The notes under the pieces were generated by a model. The model was not told the origin of the DNA, did no database searches, and saw only the letters and a list, made by a program, of their open reading frames with translations. This document shows, one piece after another, positions 53,730 through 62,087 of a stretch of DNA of 64,000 bases. Origin of the DNA: Hyalangium gracile (GTDB taxonomy: Bacteria; Myxococcota; Myxococcia; Myxococcales; Myxococcaceae); NCBI RefSeq assembly GCF_020103725.1, contig NZ_JAHXBG010000026.1, positions 1-64,000 of the forward strand, read 5' to 3'. Made by a program: the position numbers and the translations under genes. Each line of letters starts with the position of its first letter. The stretch's first letter is position 1.

Positions 53730-55445
53730 ATGGCTCGAACGCACCTGATGAACGTCGTTGTACGCGCTCTGCGCACCGCTCGGCGGGCTGCCGCCGCGGG
53801 CCTGCCTGTCACCGAGTATGCCGCGCGGCAGCGCGGGCGCGCGATGCTCGGACGGCGTGCGCTCCTCCAGTTCACGGCGGGTGCGGCGGGTGCGGCGGTG
53901 CTCTCGGCCTGTGGGGGAGAGGAGGACTCGCAGAGCGTGGCCATCGTCGGGGGTGGCATGGCCGGGTTGCACTGCGCGTATCGGCTGAAGCAACTCGGTG
54001 TCACGGCGCGCGTCTACGAGGCCGCGACTCGCACCGGTGGAAGGATGTTCACGGAGCGCAGCCTCTTCCCCGAGGGCCAGAACTGCGAGCTCGGCGGCGA
54101 GTTCATCGACACCGGTCACCTGACGATGCACGACCTGGCGCGGGAGCTGGGCATCGAGCTGCTCGACTACACCCAGGATGATCAGAGCCTGTCCCGGCTG
54201 CGGGTCTCCTTGGACGGGCGGGTGCTCACCGAGGAGGAGATCCTCCGGGGCTTCGCGCCCATCGCGGAGCAGATCGACGTGGCGCTCCAGGCGCTGGAGG
54301 ATCCCGAGGAGTACATCACCTACCAGACGCCCAATGGGGCCCAGGCGCTGGATCAGCTCTCGCTCTCGGCCTGGATGGATCAGGCAGGCATCGCGGCGAG
54401 CGACCCGGTGCGTCGGCTCATCGAGCTGGCCTACGTGGGCGAGTTCGGGCTCGAGGCGAACGAGTGCAACTGCCTCAACCTGCTGACCTTCATCTCCACG
54501 GACACCACGCGGCTCGAGCTGTTCGGCGAGTCCGACGAGCGCTTCCACGCCAAGGGTGGAAATGATCTCTTCACGCAGCGGCTGGCCGAGCGCCTGGAGC
54601 CGGGACAGATCCAGCTCGAGCACCGGCTGCTGAAGCTGGACGAGCTGTCCGACCAGCGCTACCGGCTGACGTTCGACACGCCGGAGGGCACCCGGGAGGT
54701 GAAGGCGGACCACGTGGTGCTGGCCCTGCCGTTCACCCTGCTGAGGCAGATCCCCATCGGGGTGTCGCTGCCCGAGGTGAAGCGCAAGGCCATCCAGGAG
54801 CTGGGGTACGGCACCAACGCGAAGCTGATGGTGGGCTTCTCCTCGCGGCCGTGGCGCGCCGAGCCGTACCGCTCGGATGGGAGCACGTACTCGGACGTGG
54901 GCTACCAGCAGACGTGGGAGACCAGTCGCCTGCAGCCAGGCACCGCGGGCATCCTCACGCAGTACGTCGGTGGGCAGAAGGGCCTGGCCATCGGCCAGGG
55001 CACGCCCGAGCAGCAGGCCGCCCTCTTCCTCGACGCCTTCGATCGCGTCATCCCCGGCGCGAAGGCCGCGGCCAACGGGCGGGTGGCGCGCATGCACTGG
55101 CCGAGCTACCCGCTGACCCTGGGCAGCTACTCCGCGTACAAGGTGGGGCAGTTCACGACGATCGCGGGCGCGGAGATCGAGCGGGTGGGCAACCTGCACT
55201 TCTGCGGCGAGCACACCAGCCTGGACGCGCAGGGCTTCATGGAAGGCGCCGCCCTCACCGGCGCCATGGCGGCGGACGAGGTGGCGGGGGATCTCGGCCT
55301 CGTTCAGGAGGAGCGGCTGGGACCGGGCGCGCGGATCCTGGCGCGGGCCCGCGCGGCCCGAGTCCATGGCCGCTGGGTGGACGCTCTGCGAGGGGCGCGG
55401 CGCGGGAGAGGGGCGGTTGTCGGAGCAGGGGGGCGCGTGCGATAG
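53730..55445 (+). CDS. Tat-exported flavin amine oxidase
   Basis: The 571-residue protein starts after GAGGAAG. A 38-residue lead precedes the twin-arginine motif GRRALLQF and a hydrophobic stretch ending in LSACGG, so it is probably a Tat-exported lipoprotein, folded with FAD before export. The FAD-binding GGGMAGLHCAYRLKQLG and the following EAATRTGGRMFTER match monoamine oxidase/polyamine oxidase enzymes, as does the C-terminal GNLHFCGEHTSLDAQGFMEGA. It should oxidise an amine with hydrogen peroxide release. The substrate is unknown. The P450 gene follows 63 bases later. A basic disordered tail of about 40 residues ends the protein. Confidence 0.9.
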   Translation: MARTHLMNVVVRALRTARRAAAAGLPVTEYAARQRGRAMLGRRALLQFTAGAAGAAVLSACGGEEDSQSVAIVGGGMAGLHCAYRLKQLGVTARVYEAATRTGGRMFTERSLFPEGQNCELGGEFIDTGHLTMHDLARELGIELLDYTQDDQSLSRLRVSLDGRVLTEEEILRGFAPIAEQIDVALQALEDPEEYITYQTPNGAQALDQLSLSAWMDQAGIAASDPVRRLIELAYVGEFGLEANECNCLNLLTFISTDTTRLELFGESDERFHAKGGNDLFTQRLAERLEPGQIQLEHRLLKLDELSDQRYRLTFDTPEGTREVKADHVVLALPFTLLRQIPIGVSLPEVKRKAIQELGYGTNAKLMVGFSSRPWRAEPYRSDGSTYSDVGYQQTWETSRLQPGTAGILTQYVGGQKGLAIGQGTPEQQAALFLDAFDRVIPGAKAAANGRVARMHWPSYPLTLGSYSAYKVGQFTTIAGAEIERVGNLHFCGEHTSLDAQGFMEGAALTGAMAADEVAGDLGLVQEERLGPGARILARARAARVHGRWVDALRGARRGRGAVVGAGGRVR

Positions 55446-55508
55446 TGCGGCGAGCCATGGCGGCGAAGTGCCTCGCGCTGCAGACATGGACTCCATGGAG
55501 GTCTCAAC

Positions 55509-56846
55509 ATGTCCTTGACGCTCCGGGGGCCGCGGTTGCCCCTGCTGCCGACGTTGCGCGTCATCGTGAATCCCATCGGCGTGTACCAGGAGTGGTCGGC
55601 TCGCTATGGCGATCCGTTCCTCGCGAAGCTGCCGTCAGGGCTGCTCGCCATCACTGGGAACCCGGAGGGCATCAAGGAGTTCTTCACCGCCGACCCCAAC
55701 ATCTTCGTCCCCAACACCCATACGTTGATCGAGCCCCTGCTGGGGACCTACTCGCTGCTGCTACTCGCCGGGGAGCGTCACAAGCGTGAGCGCCAGCTGC
55801 TCATCCCCACCTTCCACGGTGAGCGGATGCGCTCCTACGGCAAGCTGATGCAGGAGATCACCCACCGGGCCATGGAGGGCGTGCGGCCCGGGGACCAGGT
55901 GCTGGGGCTGCACCTCACGCAGAACATCTCCATGGAGATCATCATCCGTGCGGTGTTCGGCGTCGAGGAGGCGGAGCGGGTGCGGAGCTTCGTCGTGGCG
56001 ATCTCGGACCTGACGACCTCCTATGGCCCCGTGCTGGCCATGTGGAAGTCGACGCGGCGGTCCTTTGCCGGTCTCGGGCCCTGGGATCGCTTCCAGGAGC
56101 GGCTGGCGAGCTTCAACGTCATGTTGATGGATCAGATTCAGCGTCGGCGCGCCTCCAACGCGCCGGGAGAGGACATCCTCTCGCTGCTGCTCTCCGTCCG
56201 GGACGAGGACGGCCAGCCCATGACGGACGAGCAGATCAAGGACGAGCTGCGCACCTTCCTGCTCGCCGGGCACGAGACCTCGGCCATCACCATGGCGTGG
56301 GTGCTGCAGTGGCTCCACCTCTACCCCGAGGTCCGGGAGAAGCTGGCGCAGGAGCTGGCGCCGCTCGGCTCCCAGCCTGAGGCGGAGAAGCTGGCCAGGC
56401 TGCCCTACCTGTCCGCGGTGGTGGACGAGACGCTGCGGATGTGTCCGGTGTTCCCGCTGACGCCGCGCAGGCTCATCGCGCCCTTCACCCTGCTGGGCCA
56501 CCAGCTGCCCCCGGGAATGGGGGTGGCGGCCGCCATCACCCTGGTGCACAACAACCCGACGCTCTATCCCGAGCCCCAGCGCTTCCGGCCGGAGCGCTTC
56601 CTGGAGCGCAAGTACTCGCCCTTCGAGTTCATCCCCTTCGGAGGCGGGGCGCGGCGCTGCATCGGCATGGCCTTCGCGAACTACGAGATCAAGATCGTGG
56701 TGGGCACGCTGATGGCGGCCTATCGCTTCTCGCTGGAGAACCCGCGGCCGGCGAAGGTCGTCCGTCGCAACCTGACGCTGGGGCCGAACACTCCCATCCC
56801 GATGCGTTACGAGGGAGAGGCGCGCAACGTCGCGGCCGCCGCCTGA
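55509..56846 (+). CDS. Cytochrome P450
   Basis: The product has 445 residues, with GGAGG before ATG 55509. The I-helix motif LLAGHETSAITMAW, the K-helix ETLRMCP and the heme loop FGGGARRCIGMAF with ligand Cys384 are all present. There is no N-terminal membrane anchor, so it is a soluble class I-type P450 needing a ferredoxin partner, which is not encoded nearby. Similar myxobacterial enzymes hydroxylate fatty acids, sterols or secondary metabolites. The substrate is not deducible. Confidence 0.95.
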   Translation: MSLTLRGPRLPLLPTLRVIVNPIGVYQEWSARYGDPFLAKLPSGLLAITGNPEGIKEFFTADPNIFVPNTHTLIEPLLGTYSLLLLAGERHKRERQLLIPTFHGERMRSYGKLMQEITHRAMEGVRPGDQVLGLHLTQNISMEIIIRAVFGVEEAERVRSFVVAISDLTTSYGPVLAMWKSTRRSFAGLGPWDRFQERLASFNVMLMDQIQRRRASNAPGEDILSLLLSVRDEDGQPMTDEQIKDELRTFLLAGHETSAITMAWVLQWLHLYPEVREKLAQELAPLGSQPEAEKLARLPYLSAVVDETLRMCPVFPLTPRRLIAPFTLLGHQLPPGMGVAAAITLVHNNPTLYPEPQRFRPERFLERKYSPFEFIPFGGGARRCIGMAFANYEIKIVVGTLMAAYRFSLENPRPAKVVRRNLTLGPNTPIPMRYEGEARNVAAAA

Positions 56847-56855
56847 GTCTCCGGC

Positions 56856-58235
56856 TCAGGGCTCCGAGGGGCCGGAGCGGGAGGCGCTGGGAACACCCGG
56901 CGCCTCCAGCCGGCCCTTCCGCTCGCGCAGGGCCTGCACCACCAGCCCCGACAGGCCGAGGATGCCGATCATGTTGGGGAAGATCTGCAGGCCGTTCATG
57001 AGGTCACCCCAGGCCCACACCGTCTCGGGCTTGCCCACGGCGCCGAAGTAGATGAGGCCGCAGTAGACCCAGCGGTAGGGCTTCGCGACCTTCCTGCCGA
57101 CGATGTACTCGAGGAACTGCTCGCCGTAGTAGGCCCAGCCGATGAGCGTGGTGTAGCCGAAGAGGAAGGAGCAGAAGGCCACCACCCAGCCTCCCACGGG
57201 GATGGCGGTGTCGAAGGCCGCCGCGACCAGGGCCGTGCTCGTCTTCCCGGACTGCCACACGCCGCTCACCAGGATGGTGAGGGCGCTGATGGAGGAGGTG
57301 ACGAAGGAGACGATGAAGACCTCCATCACGGCGTTGAGTCCCTGCTGGAGCGGCTGCTCGCTGCGCGCGCTGCCGTAGGCGACCGCCGCGGTGCCGTAGC
57401 CGGCCTCGTTGGCGTAGATGCCACGGGCCAGGCCATAGCGCATGGCCACCATCATGCCGATGCCCGCGCCGCCGCCCGCGACGGACTGCAGGGAGAAGGC
57501 CTCGCGGAAGATGAGCGCGAAGACCTCCGGCACGCGCCCGGCGTGGAAGAGGATGACCCAGAGGCCGCCGGCCAGATAGAGGCCCACCTTGAGCGGCGCG
57601 AGCTTCTCGGCCACGCTCCCGATGGAGCGGACGCCGCCGATGATGACGAGCCAGGCCAGCACGGCGATGCCCACGCCGGAGGCCCAGGTGGGGATGTGGA
57701 ACTGGCTCTCCAGCACCACGGCCATGGAGTTGGGCTGGGTGAAGGGGGTGGTGGTGAGGGCGGCGATGCCCGCCACCAGCGCGTAGAGCCACCCCAGCGC
57801 CGGCGAGCGGAGCCCCTCGCGCAGGTAGTGCATGGGCCCGGCGGAGACGTGGCCGTCGCGGATGGAGCGGTAGCGGATGCCCAGCACCGCCTCGGTGAGC
57901 TTGATGACGGTGGCGAAGAAGCCGTAGCACCAGATCCAGAAGACGGCGCCGGGGCCACCGGAGACGACGGCGGTGGCCACGCCGGCGATGTTGCCCGTGC
58001 CGATGGAGGCGCCGAGCGCCGTCATGAAGGCCTGGAAGGGCGAGAGCGCGCCGCGGGCTCCCTCCTGCGGGGCTGGCACCAGGGTGCGCGCCGCCTCCGG
58101 GAAGAGCCTCACCTGGGCGAAGCGGTAGCGGAAGGTCAGGAAGAGGCCTGCTCCGAGGAGCAGGGCCAGCGTCCACGGGCCCCAGACGAAGTCACTGGCC
58201 CAGAAGATGGCGCGGCGGAGAGGCTCGGGCAGCAT
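56856..58235 (-). CDS. Sodium:alanine symporter family (AGCS) transporter
   Basis: ATG 58235 is chosen because the longer upstream reading has a disordered, non-family start. The ribosome site is weak. The 459-residue protein has about 11 hydrophobic helices, and the AGCS signatures GALSPFQAFMTALGASIGTGNIAGVATA, here split over residues 60-87, and GLARGIYANEAGYGTAA are clear. It imports alanine or glycine with Na+. It is divergent from the P1 peptidase gene, with only 41 bases between the starts, so promoters must overlap. Confidence 0.93.
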   Translation of the reverse strand: MLPEPLRRAIFWASDFVWGPWTLALLLGAGLFLTFRYRFAQVRLFPEAARTLVPAPQEGARGALSPFQAFMTALGASIGTGNIAGVATAVVSGGPGAVFWIWCYGFFATVIKLTEAVLGIRYRSIRDGHVSAGPMHYLREGLRSPALGWLYALVAGIAALTTTPFTQPNSMAVVLESQFHIPTWASGVGIAVLAWLVIIGGVRSIGSVAEKLAPLKVGLYLAGGLWVILFHAGRVPEVFALIFREAFSLQSVAGGGAGIGMMVAMRYGLARGIYANEAGYGTAAVAYGSARSEQPLQQGLNAVMEVFIVSFVTSSISALTILVSGVWQSGKTSTALVAAAFDTAIPVGGWVVAFCSFLFGYTTLIGWAYYGEQFLEYIVGRKVAKPYRWVYCGLIYFGAVGKPETVWAWGDLMNGLQIFPNMIGILGLSGLVVQALRERKGRLEAPGVPSASRSGPSEP

Positions 58236-58276
58236 GCGTGGCGCGCACGCTACCACCGCTGATAGGAGGGGCGACC

Positions 58277-59536
58277 ATGAGTCCTCGATCTCTTGCTTCC
58301 GTTCTGCCCGTTGCGTGCTGCCTGCTGCTGCTTCCCGGGGAGGTGGCGGCACAGCCGGCTCCGGCGAAGGGCACGCCGGCACTAGGCAAGGCCCGCTCCC
58401 GTGACCTGGGAATCCCCTTTGGGGGACAGCCTGGGACGCTCGACGCCATCACGGACGTGCCGGGCATCGAGGTCGGCCACACCACGTTGATCTCGGGACA
58501 GGGGAAGCTGGTGACGGGCAAGGGGCCGGTGCGTACGGGCGTCACCGCCGTGTGGCCTCGCGGGAAGGTGGGGACGGCGCCTGTCTTCGCGGCCACGTAC
58601 TCGCTGAATGGCAACGGGGAGATGACGGGCACGCACTGGCTCGACGAGTCGGGCTTTCTCTACGGCCCCGTGCTGCTCACCAACACCTTCAGCGTGGGGG
58701 CGGTGCACGAGGCGATGGTGGCGTGGGCCGTGCCGCGGGGGCGGAGCTGGGAGCTCGGTCTGCCGGTGGTGGCGGAGACCTACGACGGCATCCTGAACGA
58801 CGTCGAAGGCTTCCACGTGAAGCAGCAGCACGTGTTCAACGCGCTCAACAGCGCGACGGGAGGGCCCGTGGCGGAGGGCTCGGTGGGAGGCGGGACGGGG
58901 ATGCTCTGCAATGGCTTCAAGGGAGGGATCGGCACGGCCTCGCGCAAGCTCTCGGAGGCGAACGGGGGCTATACGGTGGGCGTGCTCGTGCAGTGCAACT
59001 ACGGCAGGCGGCCGCTGCTCACCGTGGCGGGGGTGCCGGTGGGAGAGGAGATTCCGGACCTCCGCCCGTGCAAGACGGGAGACTGGAAGCCGTCGAACCC
59101 GCTCATCAAGGACATGCCCACCTGCACGAAGCAGGGAGCCTCGCGGCCGTCCTTTCCGGAGGGACTGGGCTCCATCATCGTGGTCGTGGCGACGGACGCG
59201 CCGCTGCTGCCGCATCAGCTCGGACGGATTGCCCGGCGAGTGCCGCTCGGTATCGCGAGGATGGGGGGACTGGCGGAGGACTTCTCCGGGGAGCTGTTCC
59301 TGGCCTTCTCCACGCAGCCGACGCTCCCCACCGCGCCGGGCCCGGTGGCCACGGTCTCCGTGCTCGACAACGAGCGCATGAACCCGCTCTTCGAAGCCAC
59401 GGTGCAGGCCACGCAGGAGGCCATCCTCAACTCGATGCTGGCCGCCGACACCATGACGGGCGCGGACGGGATCCGCGTGTTCGCCCTGCCGCACGATCGG
59501 CTGATGGAGGTGATGAAGAAGTACGGGCGGAATTGA
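58277..59536 (+). CDS. P1/S58 family peptidase (DmpA/BapA type), exported
   Basis: ATG 58277 follows AGGAGGGG. The 419-residue protein has a signal peptide to about residue 25. The P1 (S58) pattern is clear: LDAITDVPGIEVGHTT opens the fold, and GGGTGMLCNGFKGG then IGTASRKL form the autoprocessing region, where the chain is cut to expose a Ser/Thr nucleophile. ATDAPLLPHQLGRIARR and the final AADTMTGADGIRV follow. Family members release D-amino acids, beta-amino acids or prolyl residues from peptides. The symporter divergently encoded beside it might take up such products, which is inference. Confidence 0.92.
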   Translation: MSPRSLASVLPVACCLLLLPGEVAAQPAPAKGTPALGKARSRDLGIPFGGQPGTLDAITDVPGIEVGHTTLISGQGKLVTGKGPVRTGVTAVWPRGKVGTAPVFAATYSLNGNGEMTGTHWLDESGFLYGPVLLTNTFSVGAVHEAMVAWAVPRGRSWELGLPVVAETYDGILNDVEGFHVKQQHVFNALNSATGGPVAEGSVGGGTGMLCNGFKGGIGTASRKLSEANGGYTVGVLVQCNYGRRPLLTVAGVPVGEEIPDLRPCKTGDWKPSNPLIKDMPTCTKQGASRPSFPEGLGSIIVVVATDAPLLPHQLGRIARRVPLGIARMGGLAEDFSGELFLAFSTQPTLPTAPGPVATVSVLDNERMNPLFEATVQATQEAILNSMLAADTMTGADGIRVFALPHDRLMEVMKKYGRN

Positions 59537-59618
59537 GGACTACCCTGGCGTGTGCTTGCATGCTTCGTGCAGGTGCCAGGAAAGACGACCCACGCGCTAC
59601 GGGCACACGGACTTGTGC

Positions 59619-60257
59619 ATGCGAGCCACCACGATCTCAGCAAGAGTCGTTGCCACACTGCTCAGTGTGCTGCTGGCTTCATGCAGTTCCATCAGCCATG
59701 TCGCTCCCGACAGCCCGGGAGCGCTCAATCGCAGTGTGCTCTTCATCAGGGAACTACCTGATGGCACCGCCGCTCATTCCTGGCGTCCAGTCGAGGAACT
59801 GGGCCCTTCGCACCACGCATTCCCGTCGCGCTCGCGAAGCGTGGCGCGACACATCGTGCTCTCGATGGACCGGAAGCGCGATTGTGATGAGGAGAACCGC
59901 GAGTGTATCCGCGAGTGCATGAGTCGCCCCCTGCCTCGAGGCTTTGGACACATCACATCAGGAAGGCGGGGGAATGGAGGGAAGGAAGAGTATTGTAATC
60001 AAAAATGCATGCAGCCATACCTCGACTGCACAGAGCTTCAGGAGTTGCAGCCTCGAGAGTTCACTGCGGTGGACACCGCCGTGGACTGGGTGCATCGCAA
60101 CCGCAAGTCGCTCTTGATAGGAAGTGTCGTCGTCGTCGCAGGTGTTGCGTTCGTCGTGATCTCTGCTGGCGCGGGGGTGATCGTCCTCGCTCCGGCGGTA
60201 TTCCTGGCCTCACCCGAGATCGAGCCTGAGTCCTATATGGCAGAGGTGTCTCCATGA
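59619..60257 (+). CDS. Myxobacterial lipoprotein, first gene of a two-gene unit
   Basis: The product has 212 residues. The signal peptide ends in LLASCSS (lipobox). The middle carries a Cys-rich segment with paired CXXXC-like spacing (RDCDEENRECIRECMS, then EYCNQKCMQPYLDC) and ends in a hydrophobic hairpin (LLIGSVVVVAGVAFVVISAG). I recall such lipoproteins from myxobacteria with a small cytoplasmic gene after them, as here. GC content is about 50% in parts of this gene, far below its neighbours, suggesting recent gain. A toxin or surface role is guesswork. It overlaps the next gene by four bases. Confidence 0.75.
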   Translation: MRATTISARVVATLLSVLLASCSSISHVAPDSPGALNRSVLFIRELPDGTAAHSWRPVEELGPSHHAFPSRSRSVARHIVLSMDRKRDCDEENRECIRECMSRPLPRGFGHITSGRRGNGGKEEYCNQKCMQPYLDCTELQELQPREFTAVDTAVDWVHRNRKSLLIGSVVVVAGVAFVVISAGAGVIVLAPAVFLASPEIEPESYMAEVSP

Positions 60258-60838
60258 AGATTGGAGAGCTCTCCCTGGAAGCGCAGGAACTCCTTGGGAG
60301 ACTTCGAGAAGAGGCTCGACCCGAGGAGGAGAAGCAGCGACTGCTCGTGGCCATGGACGCGCTCCGGTTCATCGCGGCCACTGGCCAATCCCATGACTTC
60401 GACGAGTATCGCAAGAGCCTGGATGCTAAGGCTCCTCCGCTGGTGATCGCATCCTTCAGGACGCGAGAGGAGGCAGACACGTGGCTGAATGCGCACCCAA
60501 ATCCTCCGCATCACTCCTATGTCCTGGTGGGTGGTGAGTACCACGTCGTCATGTATGTCCCGGAGCGCAATCACCGCAGGCTGATCGCTCATCCTGTGCT
60601 CGAGTTCTACCTCGAGGACATGGTTCGTCAGGGGCTGCCTGCCCCGGTTGCGACATTCAGCACGGCCGAGGAGGCAAGAGACTGGCTCGACAGCCAGCCT
60701 GAACCGCCACGTCAGGTCTTCATCCAGATTGCGGGCGAGTACCACCTCGTTGTGTACCATCACAGGGTGGGGCTGCGCGCCATCCATCCCATCTCCCTGG
60801 CTGCGAAGTCCGAGCCGAAAGAGCCGATGGGAGACTGA
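60254..60838 (+). CDS. Two-repeat cytoplasmic protein paired with the lipoprotein
   Basis: The protein has 194 residues and starts within the stop of the lipoprotein gene (ATGA). A helical N-terminus (MKIGELSLEAQELLGRLREE) is followed by two copies of one fold. VIASFRTREEADTWLNAHPN continues into YVLVGGEYHVVMY, and VATFSTAEEARDWLDSQPEP continues into VFIQIAGEYHLVVY. No signal peptide is present. From memory, proteins with this opening are abundant and paralogous in myxobacterial genomes and are sometimes labelled head protein, a name I would not trust. A partner or immunity role for the lipoprotein is possible but unproven. Confidence 0.75.
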   Translation: MKIGELSLEAQELLGRLREEARPEEEKQRLLVAMDALRFIAATGQSHDFDEYRKSLDAKAPPLVIASFRTREEADTWLNAHPNPPHHSYVLVGGEYHVVMYVPERNHRRLIAHPVLEFYLEDMVRQGLPAPVATFSTAEEARDWLDSQPEPPRQVFIQIAGEYHLVVYHHRVGLRAIHPISLAAKSEPKEPMGD

Positions 60839-60855
60839 CACTCTCCGTTGTGCGC

Positions 60856-61560
60856 TCACCGCTCCATGAAGTGCCGGCGACGCGGCGGCGGCAGCTTCTC
60901 GATGGCATAGCGCAGCATGGTGCGCGGCATCTCCGCGGCGTGGCGCTCGAGGAAGGCCTCCAGGCACGGGCGGTCCCGATCGCCCACCTCGCGTAGCATC
61001 CACCCCACCGCCTTGTGCAGCAGATCGTGCGGATCTCGGAGCAGGCGCTCCGCGAGCGCCAGGGTGTCCTTGAAGTCGCCGCGCCGGATGAACGTCTGCG
61101 TGGAGATGATGGCGATGCGCCGCTTCCACACCGAGGCGTCGCCCGCGAACGTGTACAGCAGCTTCCGCAGCTCCGGATGCGTGATGAGGTGCTCGCCGAA
61201 GATCTTCGGCGCCATCGTGTCCACGATGTCCCAGTTGTTCACCTGCGCCACGTGCTTGCGGCAGAACGCGAAGAGCTTCTCCCGCGTGGCCTCGTCCGCC
61301 TTGCGGAACTGCTCCGTGAGGATGATGAACCCCGTGAGGCGGTGCTCGTGGATGGGGCTGCCCACCAGCTTCTCCACCTCCGCCAGCGGCAGCTCCCGGT
61401 GGCTCCGGGCGATGCGCCGCTGGTGCGGCACCGTCACTCCCAGGAACCGATCTCCCTCCGCGTACTCTCCCGGGCCCGTCTTGAAGAACCGCGGGAAGAA
61501 GGCGGCCTTCTCCGGGCTGGCGACCTGGGCCAGCTCCTTCATGACGATCTGGGCGGACAT
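60856..61560 (-). CDS. DNA alkylation repair protein (AlkD-like)
   Basis: The product has 234 residues. The whole length is a helical HEAT-like fold of the AlkD DNA glycosylase family, with the characteristic FFKTGPGEYAEGDRFLGV near the start, HEHRLTGFIILTEQ, the active region VNNWDIVDTMAPKI (catalytic Asp), WKRRIAIISTQTFIR and a late HKAVGWMLREVG. It should excise bulky cationic alkyl bases without base flipping. It lies alone, convergent with the lipoprotein partner gene. Confidence 0.92.
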   Translation of the reverse strand: MSAQIVMKELAQVASPEKAAFFPRFFKTGPGEYAEGDRFLGVTVPHQRRIARSHRELPLAEVEKLVGSPIHEHRLTGFIILTEQFRKADEATREKLFAFCRKHVAQVNNWDIVDTMAPKIFGEHLITHPELRKLLYTFAGDASVWKRRIAIISTQTFIRRGDFKDTLALAERLLRDPHDLLHKAVGWMLREVGDRDRPCLEAFLERHAAEMPRTMLRYAIEKLPPPRRRHFMER

Positions 61561-61691
61561 TCGCTTCGTGGCTCCCGAGCAGCGGCTCCATTCCGGGTGG
61601 GGCGCGGAGTGTATCCAGGAGCCTCGACGGAAGGAGGGCCAGCAAGGAGCCTCATCTGGCCTTCGCCGTCCCTCTTCGCTAGACACCCTTC

Positions 61692-62063
61692 ATGGGAAGC
61701 GAACCGGGAATCATCTCCTTCGTGAAGCTGCTCGTGTCGGACGGCGAGCGCTCGACACGGTTCTACGAGGGGCTCGGCTTCGAGCGGGTACAGTCGGAGC
61801 CTCCCTTCATCCACCTGCGCTGGGGCCAGAGCGCGGACGTCTACCTGGTAGCCACTCCAGCGGGCTCGGCCCTGCAGGGACGGCGTGGCCTGGGAGTGCT
61901 GGTGGGCTTTCGCGCCGGCTCCGAGGGCATCGAAGCGGTCGCCGCGCGAGCGCTGAAGCTCGGGGTGGAGGCGGAGGGGCCCACCCTCCAGCCGTGGCAC
62001 ACCCGGGAGATCCTCATCACCGATCCGGACGGGTACCGGCTCAACTTCATCGAGCCGGCCTGA
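61692..62063 (+). CDS. VOC (glyoxalase/bleomycin-resistance fold) protein
   Basis: The 123-residue protein is a single vicinal-oxygen-chelate module: SFVKLLVSDGERSTRFYEGLG at the start (a betaalpha-beta unit) and EILITDPDGYRLNFIEPA at the end. It would dimerise to make a metal or ligand site. Family members include lyases, dioxygenases and binding proteins. No particular reaction is indicated. It is a lone gene between the AlkD-like and esterase genes. Confidence 0.85.
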   Translation: MGSEPGIISFVKLLVSDGERSTRFYEGLGFERVQSEPPFIHLRWGQSADVYLVATPAGSALQGRRGLGVLVGFRAGSEGIEAVAARALKLGVEAEGPTLQPWHTREILITDPDGYRLNFIEPA

Positions 62064-62087
62064 GGCGACTCCGGAGCAGGCCCGGAG

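Noticed and set aside
59619-60257. Naming the lipoprotein as a SitA-type toxin
   Set aside because: No toxin domain or SitA motif is visible. Only the layout and lipobox agree, so the name would overstate the evidence.
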